A stretch of DNA of 64,000 nt from positions 4,277,796-4,341,795 of the forward strand of contig NZ_AP018227.1 in NCBI RefSeq assembly GCF_002368095.1, read 5' to 3'. The notes beneath the pieces were generated by a model, which did no database searches, was not told where the DNA came from, and saw only the letters and a program-made list of their open reading frames with translations. Positions within the stretch are counted from its first letter, which is position 1; every line of letters starts with the position of its first letter. Both the position numbers and the translations under genes were made by a program. Origin of the DNA: Calothrix parasitica NIES-267. GTDB taxonomy: Bacteria; Cyanobacteriota; Cyanobacteriia; Cyanobacteriales; Nostocaceae. Below are positions 8,941 through 18,483 of the stretch, piece after piece.

Positions 8941-9708
8941 TTACCTATTCCCAACCCCCAATACCTTATTCCCAATCCCCAATTCCCTATTTCCAACCAC
9001 TTCTGATTTTTGCGTTTCCCAAAAATGTAAAATTTGCTTTGTGACTATTTCAGGATAAAAATAGTGGAAAAAATGACCTCCTTGGGGACATTTCCACAGA
9101 ACATCTTCTGTTTTTAAGTATTTTTTCCATTCATGAAAATCTGGATAACCTAAAATCATATCAATTTGTCCGCCACAAACCATTAATGGTACCGAAACCC
9201 CCTCTAAAGGCAAACTTTCGGTTTTTAATATTGAATGCATTAACGGTAAATTTTCTAAATCTCGATAAAAATTATCAATTAAATTGTACAAACAACAGGG
9301 ATATTTATTTCTAAAAACGTTATTAAGAGTATTTAATAAAGCTTCTGTTTTACTGAGAGTATATATTTGTCGCTGTTGATAATAGTTTACGTGCCAAGTT
9401 TTTGCCGGTTGTGCTGCTACTGAAAGTAAAGTTAAAGACTTCACAAGGTGAGGGTATTGACGAGCAAGCATTAATGCAATTGTTCCACCAATTCCATGAC
9501 CAATTAAATTAACAGGAACCTCTTTGGTTTGAAGATAGCTATGTAATAATTCAACCGCTGTATCAATACAGGCTGGTTCATCCAATGTTTGAATATATTC
9601 CCACCCTGAAATATTTGTATAATTGATTAGCTTATTTACTAAAGGTGTACTTAAACTTCTCAAAGAAGGACTACCACTCACCCAAATAGCTTCACCGTAT
9701 ATAGACAT
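8941..9708 (-). CDS. Alpha/beta-hydrolase-fold protein lacking its nucleophile
   Basis: A 255-residue alpha/beta-hydrolase fold. The nucleophile elbow reads LIGHGIGGTIAL, so the Ser of GxSxG is Gly72. Acid-loop (LMVCGGQIDMI) and His (CPQGGHFFHYF) regions are present, so the fold is kept but Ser chemistry is not expected. It lies upstream of the flavodoxin on the same strand, the kind of neighbour described for cyanobacterial isi genes (isiC encodes an esterase-like protein), but I cannot confirm orthology. The last ~20 residues (ending LGVGNR) come from a tandem heptamer repeat, so the C terminus is repeat-derived. Confidence 0.7.
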   Translation of the reverse strand: MSIYGEAIWVSGSPSLRSLSTPLVNKLINYTNISGWEYIQTLDEPACIDTAVELLHSYLQTKEVPVNLIGHGIGGTIALMLARQYPHLVKSLTLLSVAAQPAKTWHVNYYQQRQIYTLSKTEALLNTLNNVFRNKYPCCLYNLIDNFYRDLENLPLMHSILKTESLPLEGVSVPLMVCGGQIDMILGYPDFHEWKKYLKTEDVLWKCPQGGHFFHYFYPEIVTKQILHFWETQKSEVVGNRELGIGNKVLGVGNR

Positions 9709-10185
9709 ACCAAGTTCCTTAAAGCAAGATTACATCAACAACCAATAACTATTCTCAACAAACGCATTGCCCCAAATTTTGTTTGTAGTTGCGCTTTAGC
9801 GCCAATTATTTCGAGCAAAGACAGTACAAATACAAACCTTTTTTCCTCATGCTTTAATTAAACAATAAAAAGTTAATGAGGATTAATTGCAATAAACATT
9901 AATTTAATATTATTCGATACAAAATTAAAAAAAGTTCTAGTATTACAAATTAGATAAAAAAAATGAAATGTTAGTTACATTTTGCTGAAATAGTAGTTGG
10001 AATCCGGAATTTTTTGGAATTAGCTTATCTTTGCGTAAGTTCTATAAACCTCACCCACTTCCCCTATTCTTATTAAGGCTACGGTATACACACAAATCTG
10101 AAAATCCTACCTGGAAGCGGGTTTTGGATTCAGATGAAAATCGCTCAAAACCAGCGACAACTACGAGCTTGATAATATTTGGACT
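9709..10185. other. Intergenic region before CRISPR array 1
   Basis: This gap contains a TTGTAGTTGCGCTTTAGCGCC-type dispersed repeat at 9781-9803, a CCTCAT / ATGAGG inverted repeat at ~9847-9882, and AT-rich DNA. It is the leader-distal (old) flank of array 1. No degenerate repeat units were seen here, unlike the distal flank of array 2. Confidence 0.5.
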
Positions 10186-11540
10186 GTTTCAATCCCGTTT
10201 CCGGGATTCATTAATAAGAAACTTCACCCAACCAATAACCATTGAAGCAGAAAATATGTTTCAATCCCGTTTCCGGGATTCATAAATAAGAAACATTCTT
10301 TTGCCATTTCTCTATACTGCTAATGGTTGTTGGTTTCAATCCCGTTTCCGGGATTCATAAATAAGAAACCCGAAAATAGATTATAGTATTTATATAGTCA
10401 AAAACAGTTTCAATCCCGTTTCCGGGATTCATAAATAAGAAACTTAAGATAGAAGTCTGTGGTGATGTACCGATAGAATGTTTCAATCCCGTTTCCGGGA
10501 TTCATTAATAAGAAACTTATTCTTCAGAGGTCATAGGTTTTTTATCGTTATAGTTTCAATCCCGTTTCCGGGATTCATTAATAAGAAACTGTAAAGTGAA
10601 CTTGGTTGGGGTTGTCCCTGACTCGTTTCAATCCCGTTTCCGGGATTCATTAATAAGAAACCAGTCTTCTGACTCATTCTTCCAAGGTATTGAAATCGTT
10701 TCAATCCCGTTTCCGGGATTCATTAATAAGAAACCGTTCCAATGTTGCATTAAGATTGTCATCGTTTATGTTTCAATCCCGTTTCCGGGATTCATTAATA
10801 AGAAACTATATGGCGAATGTTGCGCCAACTGAAGAATGGGCACGTTTCAATCCCGTTTCCGGGATTCATTAATAAGAAACAGCTTTCAGTCAATTATATG
10901 CTGAAATAATCAGTTCGTTTCAATCCCGTTTCCGGGATTCATTAATAAGAAACCTTATCCTGATCGTCATCAGGTGGTGGCGGTTGGTCGTTTCAATCCC
11001 GTTTCCGGGATTCATTAATAAGAAACAATTTGGGCTGCGACCTAGGTACGTTGTTCTTAAGGGTTTCAATCCCGTTTCCGGGATTCATTAATAAGAAACG
11101 AAGAATGCCAGCCCAGTTTTACACGGTCACAGTTCGTTTCAATCCCGTTTCCGGGATTCATTAATAAGAAACGACTTATAGTATCTTAGGTAGAGACATT
11201 AGAAATCCGTGTTTCAATCCCGTTTCCGGGATTCATTAATAAGAAACATTTGTTTTGCATCCATTTGTTGTGCGGGTTGCTGTTTCAATCCCGTTTCCGG
11301 GATTCATTAATAAGAAACAATAGCGGGTTTTTTTTATGGATGGTTAGTTAAAGTTTCAATCCCGTTTCCGGGATTCATTAATAAGAAACTTCTGCGGGAA
11401 ATGATGCAGGGTTAGAAATAGATAGAACGGGGTTTCAATCCCGTTTCCGGGATTCATTAATAAGAAACCCGGATAAAGCAAATCATTAGTTATTGATATG
11501 CGGTGTTTCAATCCCGTTTCCGGGATTCATTAATAAGAAA
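10186..11540 (-). CRISPR. CRISPR array 1, type I-D, 19 repeats and 18 spacers
   Basis: Nineteen 37-base repeats start at 10186, 10258, 10333, 10407, 10480, 10553, 10625, 10698, 10770, 10844, 10917, 10990, 11063, 11136, 11211, 11282, 11353, 11432 and 11504. Spacers are 34-42 bases. On the transcribed (minus) strand each unit starts GTTTCTTATT, contains the stem ATCCCG-GAAA-CGGGAT with a GNRA-type loop and ends ATTGAAAC, the 8-base crRNA handle. Orientation follows from that handle and from the leader at 11541-11735. Repeat position 11 on the transcribed strand is A in 16 repeats and T in those at 10258, 10333 and 10407; T is the array 2 form. Confidence 0.98.
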
Positions 11541-11735
11541 CTCCGCCATCTGAAACCGAATAACAGAGCGATTTCCACAACCGATTTTGACGGGGGAGAT
11601 AAAAAACCCCATTTCAGCGATTGAGGAACATTGAAACAAAAGTGCATGAAACTCTGAAACTATTTTATTGTCAAGGTTCTGGCGTTTTGACGGGACATCG
11701 GGGTTTTCGCTCCCGCTTTCCCCCGTCAGAAAAAG
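11541..11735 (-). promoter_or_regulatory. CRISPR leader of array 1
   Basis: About 195 bases next to the newest repeat of array 1. In inverted orientation they match 22383-22574 nearly throughout, including blocks such as AACGCCAGAACCTTGACAAT and TTCAATGTTCCTCAATCGCT. The distal part holds GACGGGGGAAAGCGGG and two CCCGTCAAAA motifs. It should hold the array promoter and integration signals, and is divergent from the cas operon promoter. Confidence 0.85.
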
Positions 11736-11939
11736 CATAATTCAATCAGAGCTATTTTGTCGATAACTAAATTTTTTTTGACTAATTTTGAATCTACTCA
11801 AATCCCGACCAGGATTGCAATTTAGGGTAATGTAACTTTTTTTATACATGCCAAATCAGAGATGTTATCAATTTTTGACTACGACTTTTCAGAATTTGCC
11901 ATTACCTTAGATTTATCGAGATTTTCAAAACTAACTGTG
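11736..11939 (+). promoter_or_regulatory. cas operon upstream region
   Basis: AT-rich stretch between the array 1 leader and cas3'. By position it must contain the promoter of the cas operon. I could not assign -35 and -10 boxes with confidence. An in-frame ATG at 11862 lies here, but the sequence before 11940 does not look like the usual Cas3' start. Confidence 0.4.
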
Positions 11940-14102
11940 ATGAAAATTCAATTACAACCTCTCTACTCCCAATTGAATCCAGGATTGGAGAATTGTCCGC
12001 TTGGATGCAAACAACAATGTATTGTATCTCAAAAAGCTCCGACTCTTAAACCTCCTACGGGTAGTAGTTGTCCGCTTTCTTCTCACCAAGCAAAAACTTG
12101 TGCTGAGGTAATTGATGGAAGTGCTGAAATTATTTTTAATACTTCTGCGACTGGTGATGGTAAGTCTTTGGGGGCTTATTTACCTGGATTGATTAATCCT
12201 AAGTTTCGGATGGTTTCGCTGTATCCAACTATTGAGTTAACGGTGGATCAAGAGCGTCAGTTGAAAAACTATTGTCAGTGGTTTGGAATTACCGGAAAGA
12301 AACAAATTGATAGTCTGTATGGTGCGGAGTTATCCCGAAGAGCGGAAAATTCTGGTCGGGGAGGAAAGTTTAATGAAATATCGCGGGTACTAATGGTAAC
12401 TCGTTTTATTCTTGCTAATCCCGATATTTTTCAGTTAGTTATCCACGGAAGATATTATCATCCTGCGAATGAAGGAAACTTGCTGGCTTTGGCTTTAGCG
12501 CAATATCCGACGCTGTATCTGCTGGATGAGTTTCATATTTTTGGAGTACATCAGGAAGCTGCTATTCTCAATAGTCTGATTCTAATTCGCAATACTCGAC
12601 AAAAGAAAAGACCGATTAAAGTTTTATTTACCTCAGCGACTCCGAAACCAAGATTTATTGACAAGTTGAAGCAAGCGGGGTTTCGGGTAAAGGAGGTTTC
12701 GGGAGTTTATCACGGCGAAAATTCGGATGGATATCGTCAAATTGCTCAACCTGTAGAGTTGGAGTTTGTGGAACTCAAAGATACTGATTGTTGTTCGTGG
12801 TTATCGGAAAATTCGAGTTTAATTAAACATATTCTGCTAGCGGAAGGGAAAGGAAGAGGGTTAATTATTGTTAATTCTGTGGCTGTAGTTTCCCAAGTTG
12901 TGCATAGGCTATCGGATTTGTTTGGAGGTGAGGTTGTTGTTTTAGAAATCAGCGGTAGAGTTGACGGGAAGGAACGAAAGATTACTCGTCAGCAATTGGA
13001 TACTGCTGAAAAACCCGTTCTGATTGTCGCGACCTCTGCTGTTGATGTCGGTGTCGATTTCGATATTCATCTGCTGATTTTTGAAGCTAGCGATTCAGCT
13101 ACTTTTATTCAGCGGTTGGGACGTTTGGGTCGTCATCAGGGATTTAATCATTATCAAGCTTTTGCATTAATCCCCGGTTGGATGCGCTGGATTGTTCCAC
13201 AGTTGCGGAAACTTGTTGAACCAGGGGAATCTGTTGATAGAAGTCGTTTTCGAGAGGAGATTATCGAGCAAGTTTTCAATTCTCCCCAGGAACATGAAGA
13301 GTATCGCAATTATTGGGGTGGTTTACAGGCTCAGGGAATGTTATACGCTATTGAAGGTGGAAATGTTTCTAATAAATGGGAACGAAAAGAACGTGCGACT
13401 GTAACTCAAGATTTACGGGACAAGATTACTCAAGATTTAAGAAAAGTATACGGTGAAAGGCTGGATAAAAAGCGCGGACATTGGTTGGTTTTGGGGAAAG
13501 AGAAAACGGGTCAAGTTGTTCAACAAGAACTATTAAGGTTTCGTGGTGGTTCGGATTTACAAGCAGCTGTTTGGGAAGTTGATAAGTCTCGTTTCTATAG
13601 TTATGACTTACTCAGATTGCTTCCCCATGTAGAGATTGAAGTTATTGACCGCAAAACTTTTTTAGAAAATGCTGTAAAACATCAACATTCAGAAACCGAA
13701 TTTCCCGAAAACTACACTCAAATTTACCTGAAAGTTAATTCATGGTTAGAGCAAAGATACGACATCGAACTCGATTGTGAACTCGGAACAGATGAATTGA
13801 CGGTATGTACGTTAACTTTGATAGATACAGTCAGTATTGAAGGACATCCCCAAAGTCCGCAGTTGAGGAAACATCTGAGCAAAAATAAATTATTAGCTTT
13901 TCTGGTTCCCTTATCTCGTCAGCATCCTACGATTTGGGATATCAAAAATATTCTGCGTCTTAATCCTAACTTTGGTTTGTATCTACTCACAGATGCTGAC
14001 GAAGAATCATATGCTTGTGCTTTCAATCAGGATGCTTTGCTTTTAGAAGCTTTGAAATGGAAACTCAAACGCTGTCAGAGGGTGAAAGCTTATGTTTATT
14101 GA
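11940..14102 (+). CDS. cas3: Type I-D Cas3' helicase
   Basis: DExD/H helicase without an HD nuclease domain, the I-D arrangement in which HD sits on Cas10d. From the ATG at 11940 (720 residues): an early Cys-rich motif (CPLGCKQQC), Walker A-like SATGDGKS at ~68-75, DEFH box (LYLLDEFHIFG) at ~195, motif III TSATPKP at ~231, and motifs V-VI TSAVDVGVDF and FIQRLGRLGRH at ~360-400. A start at 11862 would add 26 residues; I prefer 11940 because MKIQLQPLYSQLNPG looks like the family start. It unwinds target DNA after Cascade binding. The gap to cas10d contains a family B repeat. Confidence 0.92.
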   Translation: MKIQLQPLYSQLNPGLENCPLGCKQQCIVSQKAPTLKPPTGSSCPLSSHQAKTCAEVIDGSAEIIFNTSATGDGKSLGAYLPGLINPKFRMVSLYPTIELTVDQERQLKNYCQWFGITGKKQIDSLYGAELSRRAENSGRGGKFNEISRVLMVTRFILANPDIFQLVIHGRYYHPANEGNLLALALAQYPTLYLLDEFHIFGVHQEAAILNSLILIRNTRQKKRPIKVLFTSATPKPRFIDKLKQAGFRVKEVSGVYHGENSDGYRQIAQPVELEFVELKDTDCCSWLSENSSLIKHILLAEGKGRGLIIVNSVAVVSQVVHRLSDLFGGEVVVLEISGRVDGKERKITRQQLDTAEKPVLIVATSAVDVGVDFDIHLLIFEASDSATFIQRLGRLGRHQGFNHYQAFALIPGWMRWIVPQLRKLVEPGESVDRSRFREEIIEQVFNSPQEHEEYRNYWGGLQAQGMLYAIEGGNVSNKWERKERATVTQDLRDKITQDLRKVYGERLDKKRGHWLVLGKEKTGQVVQQELLRFRGGSDLQAAVWEVDKSRFYSYDLLRLLPHVEIEVIDRKTFLENAVKHQHSETEFPENYTQIYLKVNSWLEQRYDIELDCELGTDELTVCTLTLIDTVSIEGHPQSPQLRKHLSKNKLLAFLVPLSRQHPTIWDIKNILRLNPNFGLYLLTDADEESYACAFNQDALLLEALKWKLKRCQRVKAYVY

Positions 14103-14121
14103 TTCTTGCATTAAATCACTG

Positions 14122-14237
14122 AAACCTCATCCTGTCCTAACGGACATCCTTCTCGTTGTTAAGGAGAAGGAAAAATTACTCCCTCTCCCTTAACAAGGAG
14201 AGGGAAAGATTTACCACAGGTAAAGCGAGGGTGAGGT
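14122..14237. repeat. Dispersed palindromic repeat, family B copy 1
   Basis: Built around CTCTCCCTTAACAAGGAGAG and flanked by CCTCA...GTGAGG outer arms. It fills the cas3'-cas10d gap. Related copies lie at about 20718, 25361, 37989, 46107, 54366 and 59291. Confidence 0.8.
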
Positions 14238-14260
14238 TCTTCATCAATTACTAATTATTT

Positions 14261-17146
14261 ATGTATACACTACTGCAAAACCTACTTATCGAAACCCTTG
14301 ACGAAGAAGAATCAATTTTAAGGGAATTTATCAACAATATCTTACCAGCTTTGGAACGAGAATTTGCTTTAGTTCCCGCTCTTGGTGGTGTTGAAAAGAA
14401 TTTCGCGAATAAAGCAGACCAAAGTTTATTGGTTCACGTTCTTAATGGTTTGCTGGTTGCTTGGAATCTCAGCAATAATTTAGCAGAACCTCTGTCGGAT
14501 ATCGAACAACGATTGCTCTGTTTGGGTTTCACTCTCCACGATTATGATAAAGCTTTGCACAACCGTGGTGAAGAGAGTCCGAAAGCACATGAAGTGTCGG
14601 AGATTGTGCGAGTTTGTCAAAAACTTGCAATAAAACTTGACTTTCCCGAATTTTGGCAAGATTGGGAAAACTACATTTTAGATATCTGTTATCTAGCTCA
14701 AAACACTCAAAAGAAGAAGGGAAGTAATCGTATAGCTTCTAATTGGGAAAATGACGAACTGGAATTGCAATTAGATAATTTAGAACTTGACCGTTTGTGC
14801 GAACTAATGACATTTGGTGATATTGCAGTTCACATGAATAATCCAGCAGATATCGTTACTAAAAGGGGTGGTAAACGTCTGGAAGATTGTTTGGGGAAGT
14901 TAGGACTCGACCACAATAAATTAGTTTATCATCGATTGCGAGATTCTCGGGGATTGCTAACGAATCAAATTCACCATGCTATTGTTAATTTTACTCAAAA
15001 ATGCGATTGGCAACCGATACTTTATTTTGCTCAAGGAACGGTTTATTTAGCTCCTGAAAATGTTGATATTCTGAGTATAGAAGAAATTCAAGAATTCGTT
15101 TGGGAAAATATTATTCAAGGAGATGCTGAGAGTAATATTAGAGGATTAGAAGAACAGTTTCGCAATGGTGATGTTGGTTTTATTCGCAGCGGTAAAGGTT
15201 TAAAAATTGCTCCTTTAACTAGGGAATTATTTTCACCCGCTCAACTTATCGGTTTACTTCCCGATGTGTTTATCGGGACTGTTAAAAATATTAAAAATCC
15301 TGCCACACCGAAAAGACTTGAAAAATTAACTTTAAATGATGAAAAACGTAAATTCTTAGAACAGGGTGCAGATGTTTGGTCTGATAGATTAGCTGAGTTA
15401 ATTATTTTTGTCCAAAAAGAGTTTTTTGCAGGGAATGAGGAATATATAAATTGGATTTTGAATAGATTAAATTTGCAAAATGAGATTTCCTTGGAAGAAA
15501 CTAAAATTCAAAAGGGAGGAGTTAATTATGGTTGGTATCAAGCCGCAGCAAGTTATATTGCTAAAACCGAACTTGATAGACATCCGAATTCCGAAGAATT
15601 ATCAAAGTTTTTCCAAGAATTTGGTGAAGGAATAGCGGAATGGGCAACAGAAAATAGCTTACTTCCCCAACATCAAAATCCGACTTATCAAGCAGTATGT
15701 GATTATTTAGCAGATTATTTAGAAATTAGCGGATGGGAACGAGAATCAATAAAATTTACAGACGAATTAGCAGCTTATACAGCAGCGAAATTTAAAAATA
15801 AAGCAATTTGCTCCTTAAGTTCGGGAGAATTTGCAGCAGAAGACCAATTAGAATCAGTAGTCTTATTTAAACAACAGCAATATAGTAATAAAAATGCTTT
15901 GGGAGGAAGACGAATTAAACGAGGGATTTCTAAAATTTGGTCGCTGGAAATGATGATGCGTCAAGCTTACTGGGCAGTACCCGCAGGAAAATTAGAAGAC
16001 CAGCGACCGATATTTCTTTATATTTTCCCAGCTTATGTTTATTCACCTCAGACAGTAAGAGCCATCGGTAGATTAGTTAAAAAAATCAAAAAAATCAATC
16101 TTTGGGAAGTTTGTAAACAATGGCGAAAAGCCGAAATGAAGTTTAGTCAATTACAGTATTTACTAGAAGAAGAAAAAGAACCAAAATCGGGACGTTATCA
16201 AAATAAATATGATTTGAGAGAGTTGCCGTTTATGGCAATGACATATACCAAAACCAGAGGTAACACAGATACAGATGCTTGGGTAGAGCCTGCATTTATT
16301 AGTCTTATCTTACCAATACTTTTTGGCGTTAAAGTTGTAGCAACACCAAGCCCAGACCCAATTTATTTTAGCGATGAAGAATTTCTCGAATCAGTAAGGC
16401 TAGATGGTGTTGCAGGATTTTGGAATATTTTAGGATTAAAAAATGATTTACGGTTACAAGAATTAGAAGCAGCGTTTCAGCTTTTATTAATAGCCTATAG
16501 TTTGCATTTAGAAACTCGCAGTTCTCCACCAGATGCAAAATGGCAAGCATTAAATGGAACAGTTAGAGAGGTGAAAACTAATGTATTGAACGTATTCGCT
16601 TTAGCAAATAAAAAATTACGAGCAGATAAAAGAGATGCAAGCAATCAAGAAGTTTTACGTTATTGGAAATACGCGGAACAGTTATCAGTTAATAGTGAAA
16701 GAGGTAGGTATTTAATGGAATTAATGAAAAAATTGGTAGAAGAATACAGAATATTTTATCAAGCGAGTTTGAGCGAATCTAGTCACACAATTCTACTTCC
16801 AATATCTAAAGCTTTAGAAATAATTTTAAGCGTTCCTCAACAACTTGATAATGAAGATGTAATTATGCAAGGTTCCGGACAATTAAGAGATGCAATCGAG
16901 CGTCAAGAAATTTATAAACGTCCCATTATTGCGAATAAATCAGTTGATTACAGCACCAGACAAGAACAAGAAATTACAGCCATTCATGCATTTATGACAA
17001 CCTGCGTTAAAGAATTATTTTTGGGACTTTATCAAGGAGATAGAGCATTACTCCAAGAAAACCGCAACCGTATCAAATCCGGTGCTGAATTCGCTTACAG
17101 GTGGTTAGCTTTGCAAGAAAAATCCAAACCAGAAACTAATAATTAA
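14261..17146 (+). CDS. cas10d: Type I-D large subunit Cas10d (Csc3) with HD nuclease
   Basis: A 961-residue Cas10d, signature protein of subtype I-D. The N-terminal HD domain is visible: an early His in LLVHVLNGLL (~69) and the His93-Asp94 pair in LGFTLHDYDKALHN, expected to bind metals and cut DNA. The middle carries the degenerate palm/Zn-region core of Cas10-like proteins; I see no GGDD cyclase motif, as normal for Cas10d. The C-terminal ~200 residues are helical (RYLMELMKKLVEEYRIFYQ), fitting the small-subunit-like end. It joins Csc2, Csc1 and Cas6 in the interference complex and works with Cas3'. The gap to csc2 (231 bases) carries two inverted copies of repeat family A. Confidence 0.94.
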   Translation: MYTLLQNLLIETLDEEESILREFINNILPALEREFALVPALGGVEKNFANKADQSLLVHVLNGLLVAWNLSNNLAEPLSDIEQRLLCLGFTLHDYDKALHNRGEESPKAHEVSEIVRVCQKLAIKLDFPEFWQDWENYILDICYLAQNTQKKKGSNRIASNWENDELELQLDNLELDRLCELMTFGDIAVHMNNPADIVTKRGGKRLEDCLGKLGLDHNKLVYHRLRDSRGLLTNQIHHAIVNFTQKCDWQPILYFAQGTVYLAPENVDILSIEEIQEFVWENIIQGDAESNIRGLEEQFRNGDVGFIRSGKGLKIAPLTRELFSPAQLIGLLPDVFIGTVKNIKNPATPKRLEKLTLNDEKRKFLEQGADVWSDRLAELIIFVQKEFFAGNEEYINWILNRLNLQNEISLEETKIQKGGVNYGWYQAAASYIAKTELDRHPNSEELSKFFQEFGEGIAEWATENSLLPQHQNPTYQAVCDYLADYLEISGWERESIKFTDELAAYTAAKFKNKAICSLSSGEFAAEDQLESVVLFKQQQYSNKNALGGRRIKRGISKIWSLEMMMRQAYWAVPAGKLEDQRPIFLYIFPAYVYSPQTVRAIGRLVKKIKKINLWEVCKQWRKAEMKFSQLQYLLEEEKEPKSGRYQNKYDLRELPFMAMTYTKTRGNTDTDAWVEPAFISLILPILFGVKVVATPSPDPIYFSDEEFLESVRLDGVAGFWNILGLKNDLRLQELEAAFQLLLIAYSLHLETRSSPPDAKWQALNGTVREVKTNVLNVFALANKKLRADKRDASNQEVLRYWKYAEQLSVNSERGRYLMELMKKLVEEYRIFYQASLSESSHTILLPISKALEIILSVPQQLDNEDVIMQGSGQLRDAIERQEIYKRPIIANKSVDYSTRQEQEITAIHAFMTTCVKELFLGLYQGDRALLQENRNRIKSGAEFAYRWLALQEKSKPETNN

Positions 17147-17159
17147 CCCCATAACTTAT

Positions 17160-17213
17160 GTAGAGACGTAGCAGTGCTACGTCTCCCAGCAATTCCCGAA
17201 AAAGCGAACCACT
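17160..17213. repeat. Family A palindrome, copy in the cas operon
   Basis: Core GAGACGTAGCA / TGCTACGTCTC at 17163-17185 with the family flank ending GCGAACCACTA. Together with the oppositely oriented copy at 17288 it makes an inverted pair in the cas10d-csc2 gap. Confidence 0.8.
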
Positions 17214-17283
17214 ATCTCTGTTGTTTCGCAAGATAACAGGTTAAATAACCGAATTCAATTTGAATGATTCGTTATTTCCGAAA

Positions 17284-17347
17284 CCTCGGGAGACGTAGCA
17301 GTGCTACGTCTCTACAAACCCTCGGAATTTATGCGGTGAACCACTAT
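17284..17347. repeat. Family A palindrome, second copy in the same gap
   Basis: Same 23-base palindromic core as at 17163, but the flanks (CTCGGGAGACG on the left, TCTCTACAAA on the right) are in the reverse order. The two copies could pair into a large stem in the operon mRNA. Confidence 0.8.
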
Positions 17348-17377
17348 TCTTGACTAAAATCAAAAGGAAACTAAACA

Positions 17378-18370
17378 ATGACTATTCTCGAAAATATCAA
17401 GTCTCAATTCTCTACAGCTTTCCCTCGTCTAGCATCTGGAAAGTACATTCACTTTATCATGCTGCGTCACAGTCAATCTTTCCCGGTGTTTCAAACTGAC
17501 GGAATTCTCAATACAGCTCGTACTCAAGCTGGGTTGGAACATTCAGAACAAATGAGCCGTTTGGTGATGTTTAAGCGCAAGCAGACAACCCCTGAAAGAC
17601 TTGCGGGAAGGGAATTATTGCGGTCATTGGAGATTACAACCGCCGATAAGGAAGATAAAGATAAATATTGCGAATATAGCAGCGAAAAGGCTTGTAAAAA
17701 GTGTCCTGACTGCATTCTGTATGGATTTGCAATTGGTGATAGTGGTTCGGAACGTTCAAAGGTCTATTCGGATTCCGCATTTTCTCTGAGTTCATACGAA
17801 CAAGCTCACCGGAGTTTTACCTTCAACGCAACCTTTGAAGGAGGTACCATGAGCGAAGGTGGAGAAATGCGGAACTCTATCAACGAACAAGACCATATCT
17901 TACCAGAAGTAACCTTTCCCACGGTCGAAACTTTGCGGGACTGTACTTATGAAGGTTTTCTTTATGTATTAGGAAATCTATTGCGAACCAGACGTTACGG
18001 AGCGCAAGAATCTCGCACCGGAACAATGAAAAATCATCTTGTCGGAATTGCTTTTTGTGATGGTGAAATTTTTAGTAATTTACATTTTACTCAAGCTCTT
18101 TACGATGCTTTAAAAGGTGATATAAATGCTCCTGTCGGTGATATTTTAATTCAAGCTAATACCGTGTCCAAAGAATTAATTAATTCAGAACCAGTGCGGA
18201 AGAAAAAGATTATTTTTGATTCAGATTTAGAAGAATTAATTGCCGAAGTAAACGCTATTTATCAAAATGAAGATGATTTACAAGAAATTATCACAGCACT
18301 TTCCGAACAAACAAAATCTTATGCTTCTACATTTGGAGCATTAATGAAGAAAAAGAAGGTTAAAGGTTAG
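17378..18370 (+). CDS. csc2: Type I-D backbone protein Csc2 (Cas7)
   Basis: A 330-residue Cas7-family subunit that polymerises along the crRNA. Csc2 features seen: the N-terminal block HFIMLRHSQSFPVFQTDG, a Cys cluster CKKCPDC at ~102-108 that may bind zinc, the FNATFEGGTMSEGGEM region, and LLRTRRYGAQESRTGTMKNH, rich in basic residues. AAAGGAAA lies upstream of the ATG. The last residues and the 3' gap are purine-rich short repeats (GGTCAAAGGTCAAAGG) followed by tandem TTCCCCCTC units. It lies between cas10d and csc1 on the same strand. Confidence 0.95.
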   Translation: MTILENIKSQFSTAFPRLASGKYIHFIMLRHSQSFPVFQTDGILNTARTQAGLEHSEQMSRLVMFKRKQTTPERLAGRELLRSLEITTADKEDKDKYCEYSSEKACKKCPDCILYGFAIGDSGSERSKVYSDSAFSLSSYEQAHRSFTFNATFEGGTMSEGGEMRNSINEQDHILPEVTFPTVETLRDCTYEGFLYVLGNLLRTRRYGAQESRTGTMKNHLVGIAFCDGEIFSNLHFTQALYDALKGDINAPVGDILIQANTVSKELINSEPVRKKKIIFDSDLEELIAEVNAIYQNEDDLQEIITALSEQTKSYASTFGALMKKKKVKG

Positions 18371-18389
18371 AGGTCAAAGGTCAAAGGTG

Positions 18390-18483
18390 GGAATAGGTAA
18401 TTGTCATTTTTCTTCCCCCTCTTCCCCCTCTTCCCCCTCTTCCCTCTCTCCTGATAACTGTTAACTGATAACTGTTCACTGAA
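18390..18483. repeat. Short tandem repeats between csc2 and csc1
   Basis: Tandem TTCCCCCTC(T) units are followed by GATAACTGTTAACT-type units that run up to the csc1 start. No Shine-Dalgarno is visible between them and the ATG. Confidence 0.7.

Noticed and set aside
10031..10872. Open frames through array 1 with repeated QSRFRDSLIRN-type peptides
   Set aside because: They are translations of the CRISPR repeats.
11508..11738. Open frame on the minus strand that looks similar to one at 22387-22608
   Set aside because: Both frames are the duplicated CRISPR leader plus first repeat. Their similarity is DNA conservation of the leader, not of a protein.
11862..14102. Cas3 seemed truncated because it lacks an HD nuclease
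   Set aside because: In type I-D the HD domain is on Cas10d, and it is present there (His93-Asp94).
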